The notes beneath the pieces were generated by a model, which was given only the letters and a program-made list of their open reading frames with translations, did not search any database and was not told the DNA's origin. The position numbers and the translations under genes were made by a program. This document shows positions 15,740 to 24,353 of a stretch of DNA of 64,000 nt, in pieces; within the stretch, counting starts at the first letter, position 1; each line of letters starts with the position of its first letter. This DNA comes from Pleionea sediminis (GTDB lineage: Bacteria; Pseudomonadota; Gammaproteobacteria; Enterobacterales; Kangiellaceae): positions 248,001 to 312,000 of the forward strand of contig NZ_SUNB01000003.1 of the NCBI RefSeq assembly GCF_007570825.1, read 5' to 3'.

Positions 15740-17200
15740 TTATGCTTTTCTAAAGCGTCTGCGCCCTAAAGCAAAACCTAAGACAAGAAGACCCCAACCA
15801 AAAGAACCGCTACTGTCATCGCTCTCTTCCTCTTCTTCACAAGATCGATCAGCCGCATCAGCACGAGGTGTCAATTTAAACGCACGAACACTTGGCTCGC
15901 CATCAGCATCGATGAAGGTTCCGGAACCCACAATCACACCGCTGTCGTTAATCGCTCTGACATCTCCTAAAATCCAACCAGAATCACAATCTATTAATGT
16001 GTTTAAATCTGTCATTATTGGCTCAGCGGCATCCATATCATAAATAAATGGTGCAAAAGTGCTGGGAGAGCTGGTTATTTGCGAAATACCAATGATCAAA
16101 TTATCGGTGTTAATATCAAACGCTTGTGAAAACTTTAAACTATCTTTGAGAAAGCCCAAGGTCGTTGTCGTACCGGTTTCTACATCAACATAATAACCGT
16201 ACGATGCTCGAAGATCCGAACGAATATTCGACGCGCCAACAACAGTCGTCGCCGTTTCATTAATGCCGTACAACTGAACGAAAGTGGCGCCTTCTAAGGC
16301 TGGAACTTCTGTAATTTCCGTTGCACTCACATGTCCCATAATGCCTTTGAAGACGAGAGAGTCATTGTCATTTCTCGCCATCGCGCGTCCCACAAAATCA
16401 CCATTAGCATTAATGCGGTTAATGTAAGACTCAGATTCAGTAAAATCTTCATCCTCTGCGTCAATAAGCGTGGGCAGCAAAGTCACTGATTCGGTATTCA
16501 AGTCGTAAATAAAACCACGCTCGGATAATTCGCTCGTATTGTTACAATCGTCTTTTTCGGTAACTCGACTTGCATAACCGACAAGAAAATCTTCGTTTGA
16601 ATCCAGTACACGACTGGAAGTAAATTCGACTTCAGCCTCATCCAGAGGTAAACCTGGACGCGTATAGTTAGGAATAATGGTCAAGGTATTTGCGGCATCA
16701 AAATAAAACCCAAGACGTCGCGTCGCCAAAGAAGGCTCTTCAGCTTGCACACAATTGACAGGGTCGTCTTCATTCTCTGCTTCATTGTTAAAGCGAAACA
16801 CTTCTTCAGAAGTCACACCAAAACCAGAAATTAATCCAGCTTCGTTAATTGATGTTCCGATCATTCCTGTCGCTGTACTACCAAAGCCGAACTCTCGATC
16901 GTAAGGCATAATTTCGCGTGTCAGATCGTTGAAATCTACCGGTTGAGCAACATTGATATCTTCGATTACGATAACGCCGTTTTCCGACTGATTCTCAACA
17001 GTATGTCGCCCTTCCGAAATGCCCACGGCTTGTCCGCTATTATTTATGTCATAACCAAAGGACGTTGGGGTCACGCTGCTCACTGTATCCAATGCGCCTA
17101 GGTCAGTTACCTCATAACCGGCGGGTAAATTTTGTGCAGCGAGAGTTGATGTACCTAGTGAAAGGAAAACACTGAAACTGATCGTTTTTAACTTTTGCAT
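15740..17200 (-). CDS. DUF3466-family secreted protein with GlyGly-CTERM-like anchor
   Basis: 486 residues. Sec signal peptide at residues 1-22 (ends STLAAQ). The body contains repeated segments with an extracellular-repeat look: SFGYDINNSGQAVG, SINEAGLISG, RINANGDFVGRA, GINETATTVVGAS, AINDSGVIVGSG, each an N-x-x-G-x-x-G motif as in bacterial HAF-type repeats. The C-terminus has a Ser/acid stretch, then SGSFGWGLLVLGFALG and RRRF, a GlyGly-CTERM/rhombosortase-like sorting tail. This architecture suits a surface or periplasmic anchored beta protein of unknown function. Single gene, ending at a strong terminator. Confidence 0.8.
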   Translation of the reverse strand: MQKLKTISFSVFLSLGTSTLAAQNLPAGYEVTDLGALDTVSSVTPTSFGYDINNSGQAVGISEGRHTVENQSENGVIVIEDINVAQPVDFNDLTREIMPYDREFGFGSTATGMIGTSINEAGLISGFGVTSEEVFRFNNEAENEDDPVNCVQAEEPSLATRRLGFYFDAANTLTIIPNYTRPGLPLDEAEVEFTSSRVLDSNEDFLVGYASRVTEKDDCNNTSELSERGFIYDLNTESVTLLPTLIDAEDEDFTESESYINRINANGDFVGRAMARNDNDSLVFKGIMGHVSATEITEVPALEGATFVQLYGINETATTVVGASNIRSDLRASYGYYVDVETGTTTTLGFLKDSLKFSQAFDINTDNLIIGISQITSSPSTFAPFIYDMDAAEPIMTDLNTLIDCDSGWILGDVRAINDSGVIVGSGTFIDADGEPSVRAFKLTPRADAADRSCEEEEESDDSSGSFGWGLLVLGFALGRRRFRKA

Positions 17201-17235
17201 TCAACTACCTGTCGCTAAATTCTGTCGTCTTTAAA

Positions 17236-17250
17236 CCCCAAAATTCGGGG
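17236..17250 (-). terminator. Weak hairpin after maiA
   Basis: CCCC (17236-17239) and GGGG (17247-17250) around a 7-nt loop; on the minus strand it is followed by TTTAAAG. It lies about 60 bases after the maiA stop, just upstream of the DUF3466 start. Short stem, so tentative. Confidence 0.3.
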
Positions 17251-17311
17251 AGGCCCAGTATATACCAGTTCGCAGTTAGGACAAGTGTTTCGGGCCGAAG
17301 TTCAGAAATTT

Positions 17312-17962
17312 TTATCGCACCGCATCGGGTTGATTCTCGGGTGCAGCGTCTTGAAATGCGCTTAACGACATGCAATGTTCGTTAATTGAACAAATCCGCG
17401 AAAAAGCGCTCAAATCGACTTCAAATCGATTCGCGTTGTACACTTGGGACACGAGAAAAATATCCGCCATCGTTAAGTGTCGTCCAAAGGCAAAAGGACC
17501 TTTCTCACCATAATCTGACAATAGTGATTCGATCGCGGTAAAGCCCTTGGTTATCCAATGACTGTACCAGTCGTTCTTTTGCTCATCAGAAATTTTGAGG
17601 GTGCCTTTTAGGTATTGCAGCACTCTTAAATTGTTCAGAGGATGAACGTCACAAGCGATCATTTGGCAAATCGCGCGTACTTTTGCTCGAGATTCAAAAT
17701 CAGTCGGCAACAATTGAGGCCGAGGGTACTTTTCTTCTAAATATTCAATAATGGCCATCGATTGATTAATTTTAAAATCATTGTCGACCAACAACGGAAC
17801 CAAAGCTTGTGGATTTAACGCCATATAATCGGGAGTGTTTTGCTGACCTCCGTCTTTTACCAGATGAACGGACAAACCGTTGTAAGACACTTGCTTTATA
17901 TTAAGCGCAATTCTTACTCGATACGCCGCAGTTGAACGCCAATATCCAAATAATTTAATCAT
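17312..17962 (-). CDS. maiA: Maleylacetoacetate isomerase (zeta-class glutathione transferase)
   Basis: 216 residues. N-terminal thioredoxin-fold domain with the zeta-class active-site pattern, here YWRSTAAYRVRIALN instead of the common SSCSWRVRIAL, and NPQALVPLLVD with the cis-Pro before the GSH site, then QSMAIIEYLEEKYP. The C-terminal helical domain has CDVHPLNNLRVLQYL, a zeta-class hallmark. It isomerises maleylacetoacetate to fumarylacetoacetate with glutathione, the fourth step of tyrosine breakdown. It lies downstream of fahA, separated by a terminator-like hairpin, so readthrough or a separate promoter may drive it. Confidence 0.92.
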   Translation of the reverse strand: MIKLFGYWRSTAAYRVRIALNIKQVSYNGLSVHLVKDGGQQNTPDYMALNPQALVPLLVDNDFKINQSMAIIEYLEEKYPRPQLLPTDFESRAKVRAICQMIACDVHPLNNLRVLQYLKGTLKISDEQKNDWYSHWITKGFTAIESLLSDYGEKGPFAFGRHLTMADIFLVSQVYNANRFEVDLSAFSRICSINEHCMSLSAFQDAAPENQPDAVR

Positions 17963-17994
17963 GAGCCTTGACCACTTATCGTTTGAAATTCATT

Positions 17995-18018
17995 AAAAAG
18001 CCCGAACAAGTCGGGCTT
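17995..18018 (-). terminator. Intrinsic terminator after fahA
   Basis: On the minus strand AAGCCCGA, CTTGT loop, TCGGGCTT followed by TTT (plus-strand arms 17998-18005 and 18011-18018, A-run 17995-17999). It sits between fahA and maiA and may lower maiA expression. Confidence 0.6.
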
Positions 18019-18049
18019 CAGTGTTTACGAATAAGACAACTCAAACGAA

Positions 18050-19036
18050 TTATCGCTCGTATTTTTTTACCGTCTGCTCGATTGTTCCAAAGATATTATT
18101 ATTTTCTTTATCAAACATTTCAATTCGAACTTTGTCACCAAACTTCATAAAAGAAGTCGAAGGTTTGCCATCGGCAATGGTTTCGAGCATTCGTTTCTCA
18201 GCCAAGCAGCTGGATCCAGCGCTGCGATCATAATTTGAAATCGTACCTGAACCAATAATAGCACCCGCTCCTAAAGGACGAGTTTTTGCTGCATGAGCAA
18301 CAATGGTTGGGAAATCGAAAGTCATATCAACGCCACAATCAGGACGGCCAAATAACTCATCATTTAAGTGTGTTACTAAAGGAAGTTTTACTTTATCACC
18401 GTCCCATGCATCACCAAGCTCATCGGGCGTAATAGCAACCGGAGAAAACGCGCTAGAAGGTTTACTTTGAAAAAAACCAAAGCCTTTAGCAAGTTCGCCA
18501 GGAATTAAGTTACGCAAAGAAACGTCGTTCACTAACATAAATAAACGTATCGCATCGCGTGCTTCATCTTTAGTTGCGTCCATTGGCACATCGTCAACAA
18601 CAACCGCCACTTCCGACTCCATATCAATGCCATATTCTTCAGAAGCCATTTCAATGTCGTCACGCGGCCCAATAAAAGCATCGCTTCCACCTTGATACAT
18701 TAATGGATCAGTCCAGAAACTTTCTGGCATTTCTGCGCCACGAGCTTTTCTCACCAACTCAACATGATTCACATAAGCGCTTCCGTCAGCCCACTGATAA
18801 GCGCGAGGTAATGGCGACTCGCATTGAGTTTCGTCAAAATCGAAAGCACCATCAACCTGACCTTCGTTTAATTTCTGGTAAACATCTTCAGCCTTAGGAG
18901 CTAAAGTTTTCCAGTCGTCCAACAAAGCTTGCATAGTTGGCGCAATGTCTGGAATAGAAACGGCTTTCTTTAAATCTCTGCTCACGACAACCAATTGACC
19001 GTCGCGTGTATTATTTTTTAACGTTGCGAACTTCAT
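18050..19036 (-). CDS. Fumarylacetoacetate hydrolase
   Basis: 328 residues with the FAH fold: metal-binding EVAVVVDDVP (Glu pair region), LVNDVSLRNLIPGELAKGFGFFQSKPSSAFSPVAI with the catalytic lysine/aspartate loop, and GAGAIIGSGTISNYD (substrate loop). It hydrolyses fumarylacetoacetate to fumarate and acetoacetate, the last step of tyrosine degradation. The protein is shorter than the roughly 420-residue eukaryotic FAH and of the form common in marine gammaproteobacteria next to hmgA. Its start is 10 bases after the hmgA stop, so it is in one transcript with hmgA and probably hpd. Confidence 0.93.
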   Translation of the reverse strand: MKFATLKNNTRDGQLVVVSRDLKKAVSIPDIAPTMQALLDDWKTLAPKAEDVYQKLNEGQVDGAFDFDETQCESPLPRAYQWADGSAYVNHVELVRKARGAEMPESFWTDPLMYQGGSDAFIGPRDDIEMASEEYGIDMESEVAVVVDDVPMDATKDEARDAIRLFMLVNDVSLRNLIPGELAKGFGFFQSKPSSAFSPVAITPDELGDAWDGDKVKLPLVTHLNDELFGRPDCGVDMTFDFPTIVAHAAKTRPLGAGAIIGSGTISNYDRSAGSSCLAEKRMLETIADGKPSTSFMKFGDKVRIEMFDKENNNIFGTIEQTVKKYER

Positions 19037-19046
19037 TAATAAACCC

Positions 19047-20174
19047 TTATTTTACTTTCCAACTGAGAGAGTAGTTTTCATCTTCTACCGCATACGCTGG
19101 CGCACCAACTTCTAGAGGATCACGCGTATCTAACATTACAGCAACTTCATCCGTCTCTTTCTTGGCGTGTTTCCGCCCCGCTTCAAATGCTTTAGGATGA
19201 GGTCCGTGCGTAAAACCACACGGATGGAAAGTCACCATTCCTGCATCAATGTTATCGCGGCTGAAGAAGTCTCCCGCGTGGTAAAAAATGACTTCGTCGA
19301 AATCATCATTGTTGTGATAAAAAGGAACTTTAAGTGCACCGGGATCCGACTCAATGGGGCGCGGTACAAACGTACAAATCACAAAACGACTCGCCACAAA
19401 CGTTGTGTGTGCAGACGGCGGTAAATGATATCGATGTGACATTAACGGACGAATATCGCGCCAATTAATACGAACAACGGATAAGTCACCGTGCCAACCG
19501 ATCGCATCAAGCGGACTGTATGAATAATGCACTTTCGAAATTTCATCATTGCGCTTAATTTCAACACACCATTTGCCTTCGGTTTGTTGTGCTTTAAATT
19601 CATCATCAATTTTTGGTACATCCAACATTGCCGGATCAAATATCGCATGCGGACCGACCAAACCCTTTTCAGGTAATTGATAAGAATCGTTGGTCGCTTC
19701 AATGATTAACACGCTCATGGGTGACTTGGGTTCTAATCGCCACATGGTACTGCGGGGAATAACGACATAATCTCCGTCACGTAAAGTGAGGTGACCATAA
19801 TCACAAAATAACTCGCCTTCACCTTCGTGAATAAACAACAAATCGTCACCGTCAGCATTTCGAACTAGAAAATCCATTTTATGTTCACAACGCCAAAATC
19901 GATATTTACAAAATCGATTGTGTAACACGATGGGCGATGCAAACGGCGAATGAACATTGATTTCAAGTTCATTTAAATTAAACGCGCGCGGTCGCAATGG
20001 CCCTTCCCAGCTATCCCAACTGGTTGGCGGCTTTTTGTGATGAAAATGCGCCGCAGGACCAAAAAAGCCACTACGCCCGGCTTCTCTTTCATAGATTGCT
20101 TCTTCAGGAAAGTCGGCGTGCGCTTGTCGTGAAACTTTTCCCTCTTTGTGAGGAAAGGATATCCACTTTCTCAT
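19047..20174 (-). CDS. hmgA: Homogentisate 1,2-dioxygenase
   Basis: 375 residues, the shorter bacterial form of the cupin dioxygenase (human enzyme 445). The C-terminal cupin carries the iron ligands in FDEVIFYHAG and HPCGFTHGPHP, and CKYRFWRCEHKMDFL and LFIHEGEGELFCDYG belong to the N-terminal cupin. It opens the homogentisate ring with oxygen to give maleylacetoacetate. ATG at 20174 has GGAG seven bases upstream. It lies 29 bases after the hpd stop, between hpd and fahA, in the tyrosine operon. Confidence 0.95.
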   Translation of the reverse strand: MRKWISFPHKEGKVSRQAHADFPEEAIYEREAGRSGFFGPAAHFHHKKPPTSWDSWEGPLRPRAFNLNELEINVHSPFASPIVLHNRFCKYRFWRCEHKMDFLVRNADGDDLLFIHEGEGELFCDYGHLTLRDGDYVVIPRSTMWRLEPKSPMSVLIIEATNDSYQLPEKGLVGPHAIFDPAMLDVPKIDDEFKAQQTEGKWCVEIKRNDEISKVHYSYSPLDAIGWHGDLSVVRINWRDIRPLMSHRYHLPPSAHTTFVASRFVICTFVPRPIESDPGALKVPFYHNNDDFDEVIFYHAGDFFSRDNIDAGMVTFHPCGFTHGPHPKAFEAGRKHAKKETDEVAVMLDTRDPLEVGAPAYAVEDENYSLSWKVK

Positions 20175-20203
20175 TGAGTCACTCCAGATAAAAATCGTTA
20201 ATA

Positions 20204-21283
20204 TTAGTCAGCAGAGATCACACCGCGACGAATTTGATCTTCTTCGATGGACTCAAATAATGCCTTAAAGTTGCCTTCACCGAAACCCTGATTGCCTTTT
20301 CGCTGAATAATCTCAAAAAAGATTGGGCCAATGACCGTTTTAGTAAAAATTTGCAATAAGATTCCGTCACCCTCCACCGGTGCACCGTCGATAAGAATGC
20401 GCAACTCTTTCAAATCGTCGACATTCTCTTCATGGCCTTCAACACGAGTATTGATTTTCTCGTAGTAAGTATCTGGCGTTGGCATGAAGTCCATGCCTAA
20501 TTTTCTTAAGTCACGAACGGTTTGGTAAATATCGTCGGTAGTTAACGCAATGTGCTGGATACCTTCGCCTTTATATTCATTGAGGTATTCTTCGATTTGC
20601 GATTTATCATCGGAAGACTCATTGATTGGTATACGAATTTTACCGCATGGCGCCGTCATCGCTCGACTGACTAATCCGGTAAGCTTTCCTTCGATATCGA
20701 AATAACGAATCTCACGGAAGTTTCCGATGTTCTCATAAAAACCAGCCCACTTATCCATATTGCCACGCATAACGTTGTGCGTAAGATGATCTAATTCGTA
20801 CAAACCAACACCCGATGGTGTTTTATCGACACCGTCAAAGTATTCAAAATCGTGATCGTAAACTGACTTTTCGCCGTACTCATCAACGAAATAAAGTACG
20901 GAGTCGCCTATACCGTAAACTGCAGGAACTTTTTTCTCATTGTCGCCCCAATTCGCTTTATCAAATTCTTTGGCGCCGTTCGCTTTTGCATATTCAAGTG
21001 CAGCATCTGCATCTTTGACCCGAAATGCCATCGCACAGGCACAGGGACCATGCGCTTTTGAAAACTCATGAAAATAAGTACCCTGGTCCGCATTCACTAA
21101 GAAATTAACATCACCTTGTCGGTACAAAGTAACGTCTTTGGTTTTGTGTTTGGCGATAGGAGTAAAGCCAAGCAGTTCAAATAAATCGCGCAATTTCTGA
21201 ATGCCTTCCGCATCCGGCGCTGAATACTCTACGAATTCGAAACCGTCGGTGCCTAGCGGATTAATGTTTGTGTCTTTTTCCAT
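20204..21283 (-). CDS. hpd: 4-hydroxyphenylpyruvate dioxygenase
   Basis: 359 residues from ATG 21283 (MEKDTNINPLGTDGFEFVEYS); the frame is open to a TTG at 21298 that lacks a ribosome binding site, whereas GAGG precedes 21283. It shows two vicinal-oxygen-chelate domains with iron ligands in LDHLTHNV (His), GIQHIALTTDDI (His) and FFEIIQRKG (Glu), and the C-terminal NQGFGEGNFKALFESIEEDQIRRG tail. It converts 4-hydroxyphenylpyruvate to homogentisate. First gene of the hpd-hmgA-fahA unit, with a TATAAT promoter and two TyrR boxes upstream. Confidence 0.97.
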   Translation of the reverse strand: MEKDTNINPLGTDGFEFVEYSAPDAEGIQKLRDLFELLGFTPIAKHKTKDVTLYRQGDVNFLVNADQGTYFHEFSKAHGPCACAMAFRVKDADAALEYAKANGAKEFDKANWGDNEKKVPAVYGIGDSVLYFVDEYGEKSVYDHDFEYFDGVDKTPSGVGLYELDHLTHNVMRGNMDKWAGFYENIGNFREIRYFDIEGKLTGLVSRAMTAPCGKIRIPINESSDDKSQIEEYLNEYKGEGIQHIALTTDDIYQTVRDLRKLGMDFMPTPDTYYEKINTRVEGHEENVDDLKELRILIDGAPVEGDGILLQIFTKTVIGPIFFEIIQRKGNQGFGEGNFKALFESIEEDQIRRGVISAD

Positions 21284-21372
21284 TACCAAATACCTCAATA
21301 TTAAACATAAAATGGAGCTGTAAGCGCCTGTCTCTAACGCCCGCTGCCCATTGGGTGGGATTAGATAGGCAT

Positions 21373-21400
21373 ATTATAACGCGCCCAAGGTGAGAGTAAA
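21373..21400 (-). promoter_or_regulatory. Predicted sigma70 promoter of hpd operon
   Basis: Minus-strand -10 TATAAT (plus 21373-21378), 16-nt spacer, -35 TTTACT (plus 21395-21400). Start of transcription would be near 21366, giving an 83-nt leader. Confidence 0.55.
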
Positions 21401-21453
21401 TAACAGTGATATCAATATCTTATGACATCAAACCAGATGACCAATACGCAAAG

Positions 21454-21471
21454 TGTAAACTTTAGTGTACA
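21454..21471. promoter_or_regulatory. TyrR box, near-consensus
   Basis: TGTAAA-N6-TGTACA, one mismatch from TGTAAA-N6-TTTACA. Centred about 96 bp upstream of the predicted hpd start of transcription. Confidence 0.6.
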
Positions 21472-21527
21472 GTAAGACAGGGTGATAAAAAATGCCGGAA
21501 AACAAGCGACTTATCGTCGATACGACC

Positions 21528-21545
21528 TGTAAACTTTTGTTTACA
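21528..21545. promoter_or_regulatory. TyrR box, perfect consensus
   Basis: TGTAAA-N6-TTTACA without mismatch, centred 74 bp from the other box, close to seven helical turns. Lies 28 bp past the tyrR stop codon in the tyrR-hpd intergenic region. Confidence 0.75.
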
Positions 21546-21572
21546 CTCAAGTTAAATCGCTTTACCTTTTCA

Positions 21573-23108
21573 CTATTCGAGATGATATTTTTTGAGCTTT
21601 TTCGCTACTGCGGTATGAGATAAGCCCAATCGTCCTGCGAGCTTTCGACTACTCGGAAATGATGGATACAAGTATTCGAACAATTGACGTTCAAAAGCCG
21701 ACACCAGTTGTTTATGCGTCAAGTCGTTATCGGATAAATCAATATCATTCGCCATCACTCTTAGCATCGGCATATTCAATTGCCGCGTTGATAAAATATC
21801 AGTCGTCGCCAATGACACCGCCCGAAAGATTATGTTTTCCAGTTCTCTGACATTGCCCGGCCAGTTATAACGCGACAAAGCAATGGCAGCCCGTTGCGAC
21901 AAGGTGGCGACTGGCTTGCCAATACGTTGGCAAGCTGTGGTAATAAAATAATCTGCCAAGGGTAAAATATCGTCTTTACGCTTTCTCAGCGGCGGAATTT
22001 CCAGATTCAAGACATTCAGTCGATAATACAAATCTTCGCGAAACAGCTTTTGCTCAATTAATGTCGAGAGATCACGCTGGGTCGATGCAATTATTTTCAC
22101 TTTTACCCGAACCTCTTCGTCCGTCCCAACTCGACGGAACGCCCCTTCTTCTAGAAAGCGCAACAATTTGACTTGTAAGTACGGCGACATCTCCCCAATC
22201 TCATCAAAATACAAAGTGCCACCATCAGCGAGCTCGAGCAATCCGGGACGGCCACTTTTTGAGGCACCATCAAACGCATCACTGCCATGACCGAACAATT
22301 CTTGCTCGGCAACACTGTCTGGTAAAGAAGCGCAATTCAATGCCAAAAAAGGTTTGTTGGGCGTACGTGCTCGATGAGTGGCTCGAGCAATCAATTCTTT
22401 CCCGGTACCCGTTTCACCAGTAATCAATAAAGGGGCATCTGACGTTGCGACGCGCTGAGCATTCGTCACAAATTGCTTCGACAAAGAACTCACTGCAACA
22501 ATTTGCTCAAAGGTTTTATCTTTGGTTCGTTGCCAGCGTTCTAATTGAGCTGCGACTTCCGAGGGCTCTTTAAAAACAACCACGGCTACTCGATACTCTT
22601 CGGGCGACTCATCGTAAAGGACAGGAAAAGCTTCAATCAGCAGCGGTTTATCACCCAACACGCGACTTTGTTTGTAATTACCATGTTCACTCAACTCGGT
22701 AAAGAGTTCGCTTAGCTGTTCAGTGGTGAGCAAATTATCGGTAATTGATGAGGTATTCTTTGGTAAATTGAAAAACTGATAAAAGGCTGCGCTGGCAGCA
22801 AGCAATTTTCCCGACGACGTTAATGTTGCAACCGCCTCGGGAAAACAGGCAAGCAAGGTTGCGAACTCCTGATGTTCTCGCTCGCCAGGTAAAAAATCAA
22901 TTTGTTCAACATCATGAATTCCAGGAATGGCTAAAAAATGTTGACGCAAAATATCGATTTCAAGCTTGGACTCCGACAAGAGTTTTAAATACAAACAACC
23001 ACTTTCCAGCTCGATTCCTCGGAGATTGACTGCGTGCCTAACTAATACGGAAAGCACTTCCTGAGTGACACCCAATCGATCCTCACAGGTCAGCGCAAAC
23101 CGTATCAT
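21573..23108 (-). CDS. TyrR/PhhR-family aromatic amino acid regulator
   Basis: 511 residues with TyrR domain order: N-terminal ACT domain (1-75, FALTCEDRLGVTQEVLSVL), PAS-like domain (about 80-190), AAA+ central domain (Walker A GETGTGKE 231-238; Walker B GGTLYFDEIGEM 296-307) and a C-terminal Fis-like helix-turn-helix (SRKLAGRLGLSHTAVAKKL). The sigma54-contact loop GAFTGA reads DAFDGA at about 278-283, so sigma54 activation is unlikely and it should act on sigma70 promoters like E. coli TyrR and Pseudomonas PhhR. The tyrosine degradation genes lie immediately downstream with TyrR boxes between. Stop of tatD and start of tyrR are separated by 6 bases. Confidence 0.92.
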   Translation of the reverse strand: MIRFALTCEDRLGVTQEVLSVLVRHAVNLRGIELESGCLYLKLLSESKLEIDILRQHFLAIPGIHDVEQIDFLPGEREHQEFATLLACFPEAVATLTSSGKLLAASAAFYQFFNLPKNTSSITDNLLTTEQLSELFTELSEHGNYKQSRVLGDKPLLIEAFPVLYDESPEEYRVAVVVFKEPSEVAAQLERWQRTKDKTFEQIVAVSSLSKQFVTNAQRVATSDAPLLITGETGTGKELIARATHRARTPNKPFLALNCASLPDSVAEQELFGHGSDAFDGASKSGRPGLLELADGGTLYFDEIGEMSPYLQVKLLRFLEEGAFRRVGTDEEVRVKVKIIASTQRDLSTLIEQKLFREDLYYRLNVLNLEIPPLRKRKDDILPLADYFITTACQRIGKPVATLSQRAAIALSRYNWPGNVRELENIIFRAVSLATTDILSTRQLNMPMLRVMANDIDLSDNDLTHKQLVSAFERQLFEYLYPSFPSSRKLAGRLGLSHTAVAKKLKKYHLE

Positions 23109-23114
23109 GTCAGA

Positions 23115-23894
23115 TTATGCACCCGCTTTTTCAAACAAGGTATAAAAATTGTTGGTGGTATTTTCCGCCAAGGCTTCAATCGATTCGCCACGTAAATCGG
23201 CAAGAAATTCAGCGGTATTACGGGTGTAGGCCGGTTGACACTTTTTTCCGCGATGTGGCACTGGCGCCAAATACGGCGAGTCAGTTTCTACAAGCAATCG
23301 ATCAGCGGGCACTTTTTTCGCCACGTCGCGAACATTTCCAGCTTGTTTGAATGTAACAATGCCTGAAATTGAAATGTAATAACCGAGATCGATGGCCTGC
23401 TTCGCCATGTCCCAATCTTCGGTAAAGCAATGCAGAACGCCAGGCCGGTCTCGCTCCTCTCGACCGATCAAATCGAGAGTGGCAGATTTGGCGTCACGAG
23501 TATGTATAATCAAAGGTAAGCCACACGATTTTGCAGCCTCGTAATGAACTTCAAAAGATTTTAACTGAGCATCCAGAGTATCTTTGGCGTAATGTCCATC
23601 CAAGCCCGTTTCACCAATACCAACCACTTTTGAATGTTGCGCGTGTGCTACTAAAAAATCGTGCAAACCATCAATCGATAAGTCGTTAGCCAAAGGATGC
23701 ACACCGACGGTGCAATGAACCCGACTGTCCGATTCTGCAATCCGTTTTACTTTTGTAAAATTTTCTTGATTGGTCGCAATGCTTAAAAAATGCTTAACGC
23801 CGACCGACTCCGCATAATCGAGTGCTTTACTTAACTGATTGTCATAAGACGAAAGATCAATGCCATCAAGGTGACAATGAGAATCAACCAACAT
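23115..23894 (-). CDS. TatD-family metal-dependent hydrolase (YcfH-like)
   Basis: 259 residues. Metal ligands of the amidohydrolase fold are visible: DSHCHLD at 4-10 (HxH), GETGLDGHY (Glu), IIHTRDA (His), GVLHCFTED (His) and VETDSPYLAP (Asp). YcfH in E. coli also sits beside holB, as here with pilZ and holB upstream. Enzymes of this family act as 3'-5' exonucleases or deoxyribonucleases in the cytoplasm. It is the last gene before tyrR in the minus-strand holB series, 68 bases after pilZ. Confidence 0.93.
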   Translation of the reverse strand: MLVDSHCHLDGIDLSSYDNQLSKALDYAESVGVKHFLSIATNQENFTKVKRIAESDSRVHCTVGVHPLANDLSIDGLHDFLVAHAQHSKVVGIGETGLDGHYAKDTLDAQLKSFEVHYEAAKSCGLPLIIHTRDAKSATLDLIGREERDRPGVLHCFTEDWDMAKQAIDLGYYISISGIVTFKQAGNVRDVAKKVPADRLLVETDSPYLAPVPHRGKKCQPAYTRNTAEFLADLRGESIEALAENTTNNFYTLFEKAGA

Positions 23895-23962
23895 ACGAAT
23901 ATCCTGAATAAAGAGTAGTTATTGATTTAACCTGAGTTGAACGCTAAGGTTTTGAAAAATGA

Positions 23963-24322
23963 TTACATGGTATGAGTTGAGCGTTCAGAATTCAACGCTC
24001 CAGCCAGATAGGTTTCGATTTTCGTTCTCGCCTGACCGTTATCTTGATTAGAAAATTGAACTCCAATGCCTGCAGCTTTGTTACCTTGTGCGCCTTTTGG
24101 GGTGATCCAGATGATTTTACCCGCTACCGGTATTTTTTCTTTTTCTTCCATGAGTGACAACAGCATAAACACTTCATCACCCAACTTATATTGCTTATGT
24201 GTTGGAATAAACAACCCACCATTTTTTACAAATGGCATATAAGCGGCGTACAACACAGCTTTGTCTTTTATCGTTAACGATAAAATGCCGTGACGGGGTG
24301 CAGCTTTAGGTTGTGTAGACAT
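23963..24322 (-). CDS. pilZ: PilZ-domain type IV pilus protein
   Basis: 119 residues, the size of Pseudomonas PilZ (118). Begins with a Pro/Ala basic segment, then GILSLTIKDKAVLYAAYMPFVKNGGLFIPT and the C-terminal IGVQFSNQDNG strand. As in PilZ proper, the c-di-GMP-binding RxxxR motif is missing, so it is predicted not to bind c-di-GMP. The position between holB and tatD matches PA2960 in Pseudomonas aeruginosa, where PilZ is needed for type IV pilus assembly. No other pilus genes are in the window. Confidence 0.88.
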   Translation of the reverse strand: MSTQPKAAPRHGILSLTIKDKAVLYAAYMPFVKNGGLFIPTHKQYKLGDEVFMLLSLMEEKEKIPVAGKIIWITPKGAQGNKAAGIGVQFSNQDNGQARTKIETYLAGALNSERSTHTM

Positions 24323-24353
24323 CCAGTGAATTTCCTCAGTTCAGTGCCGGTTC

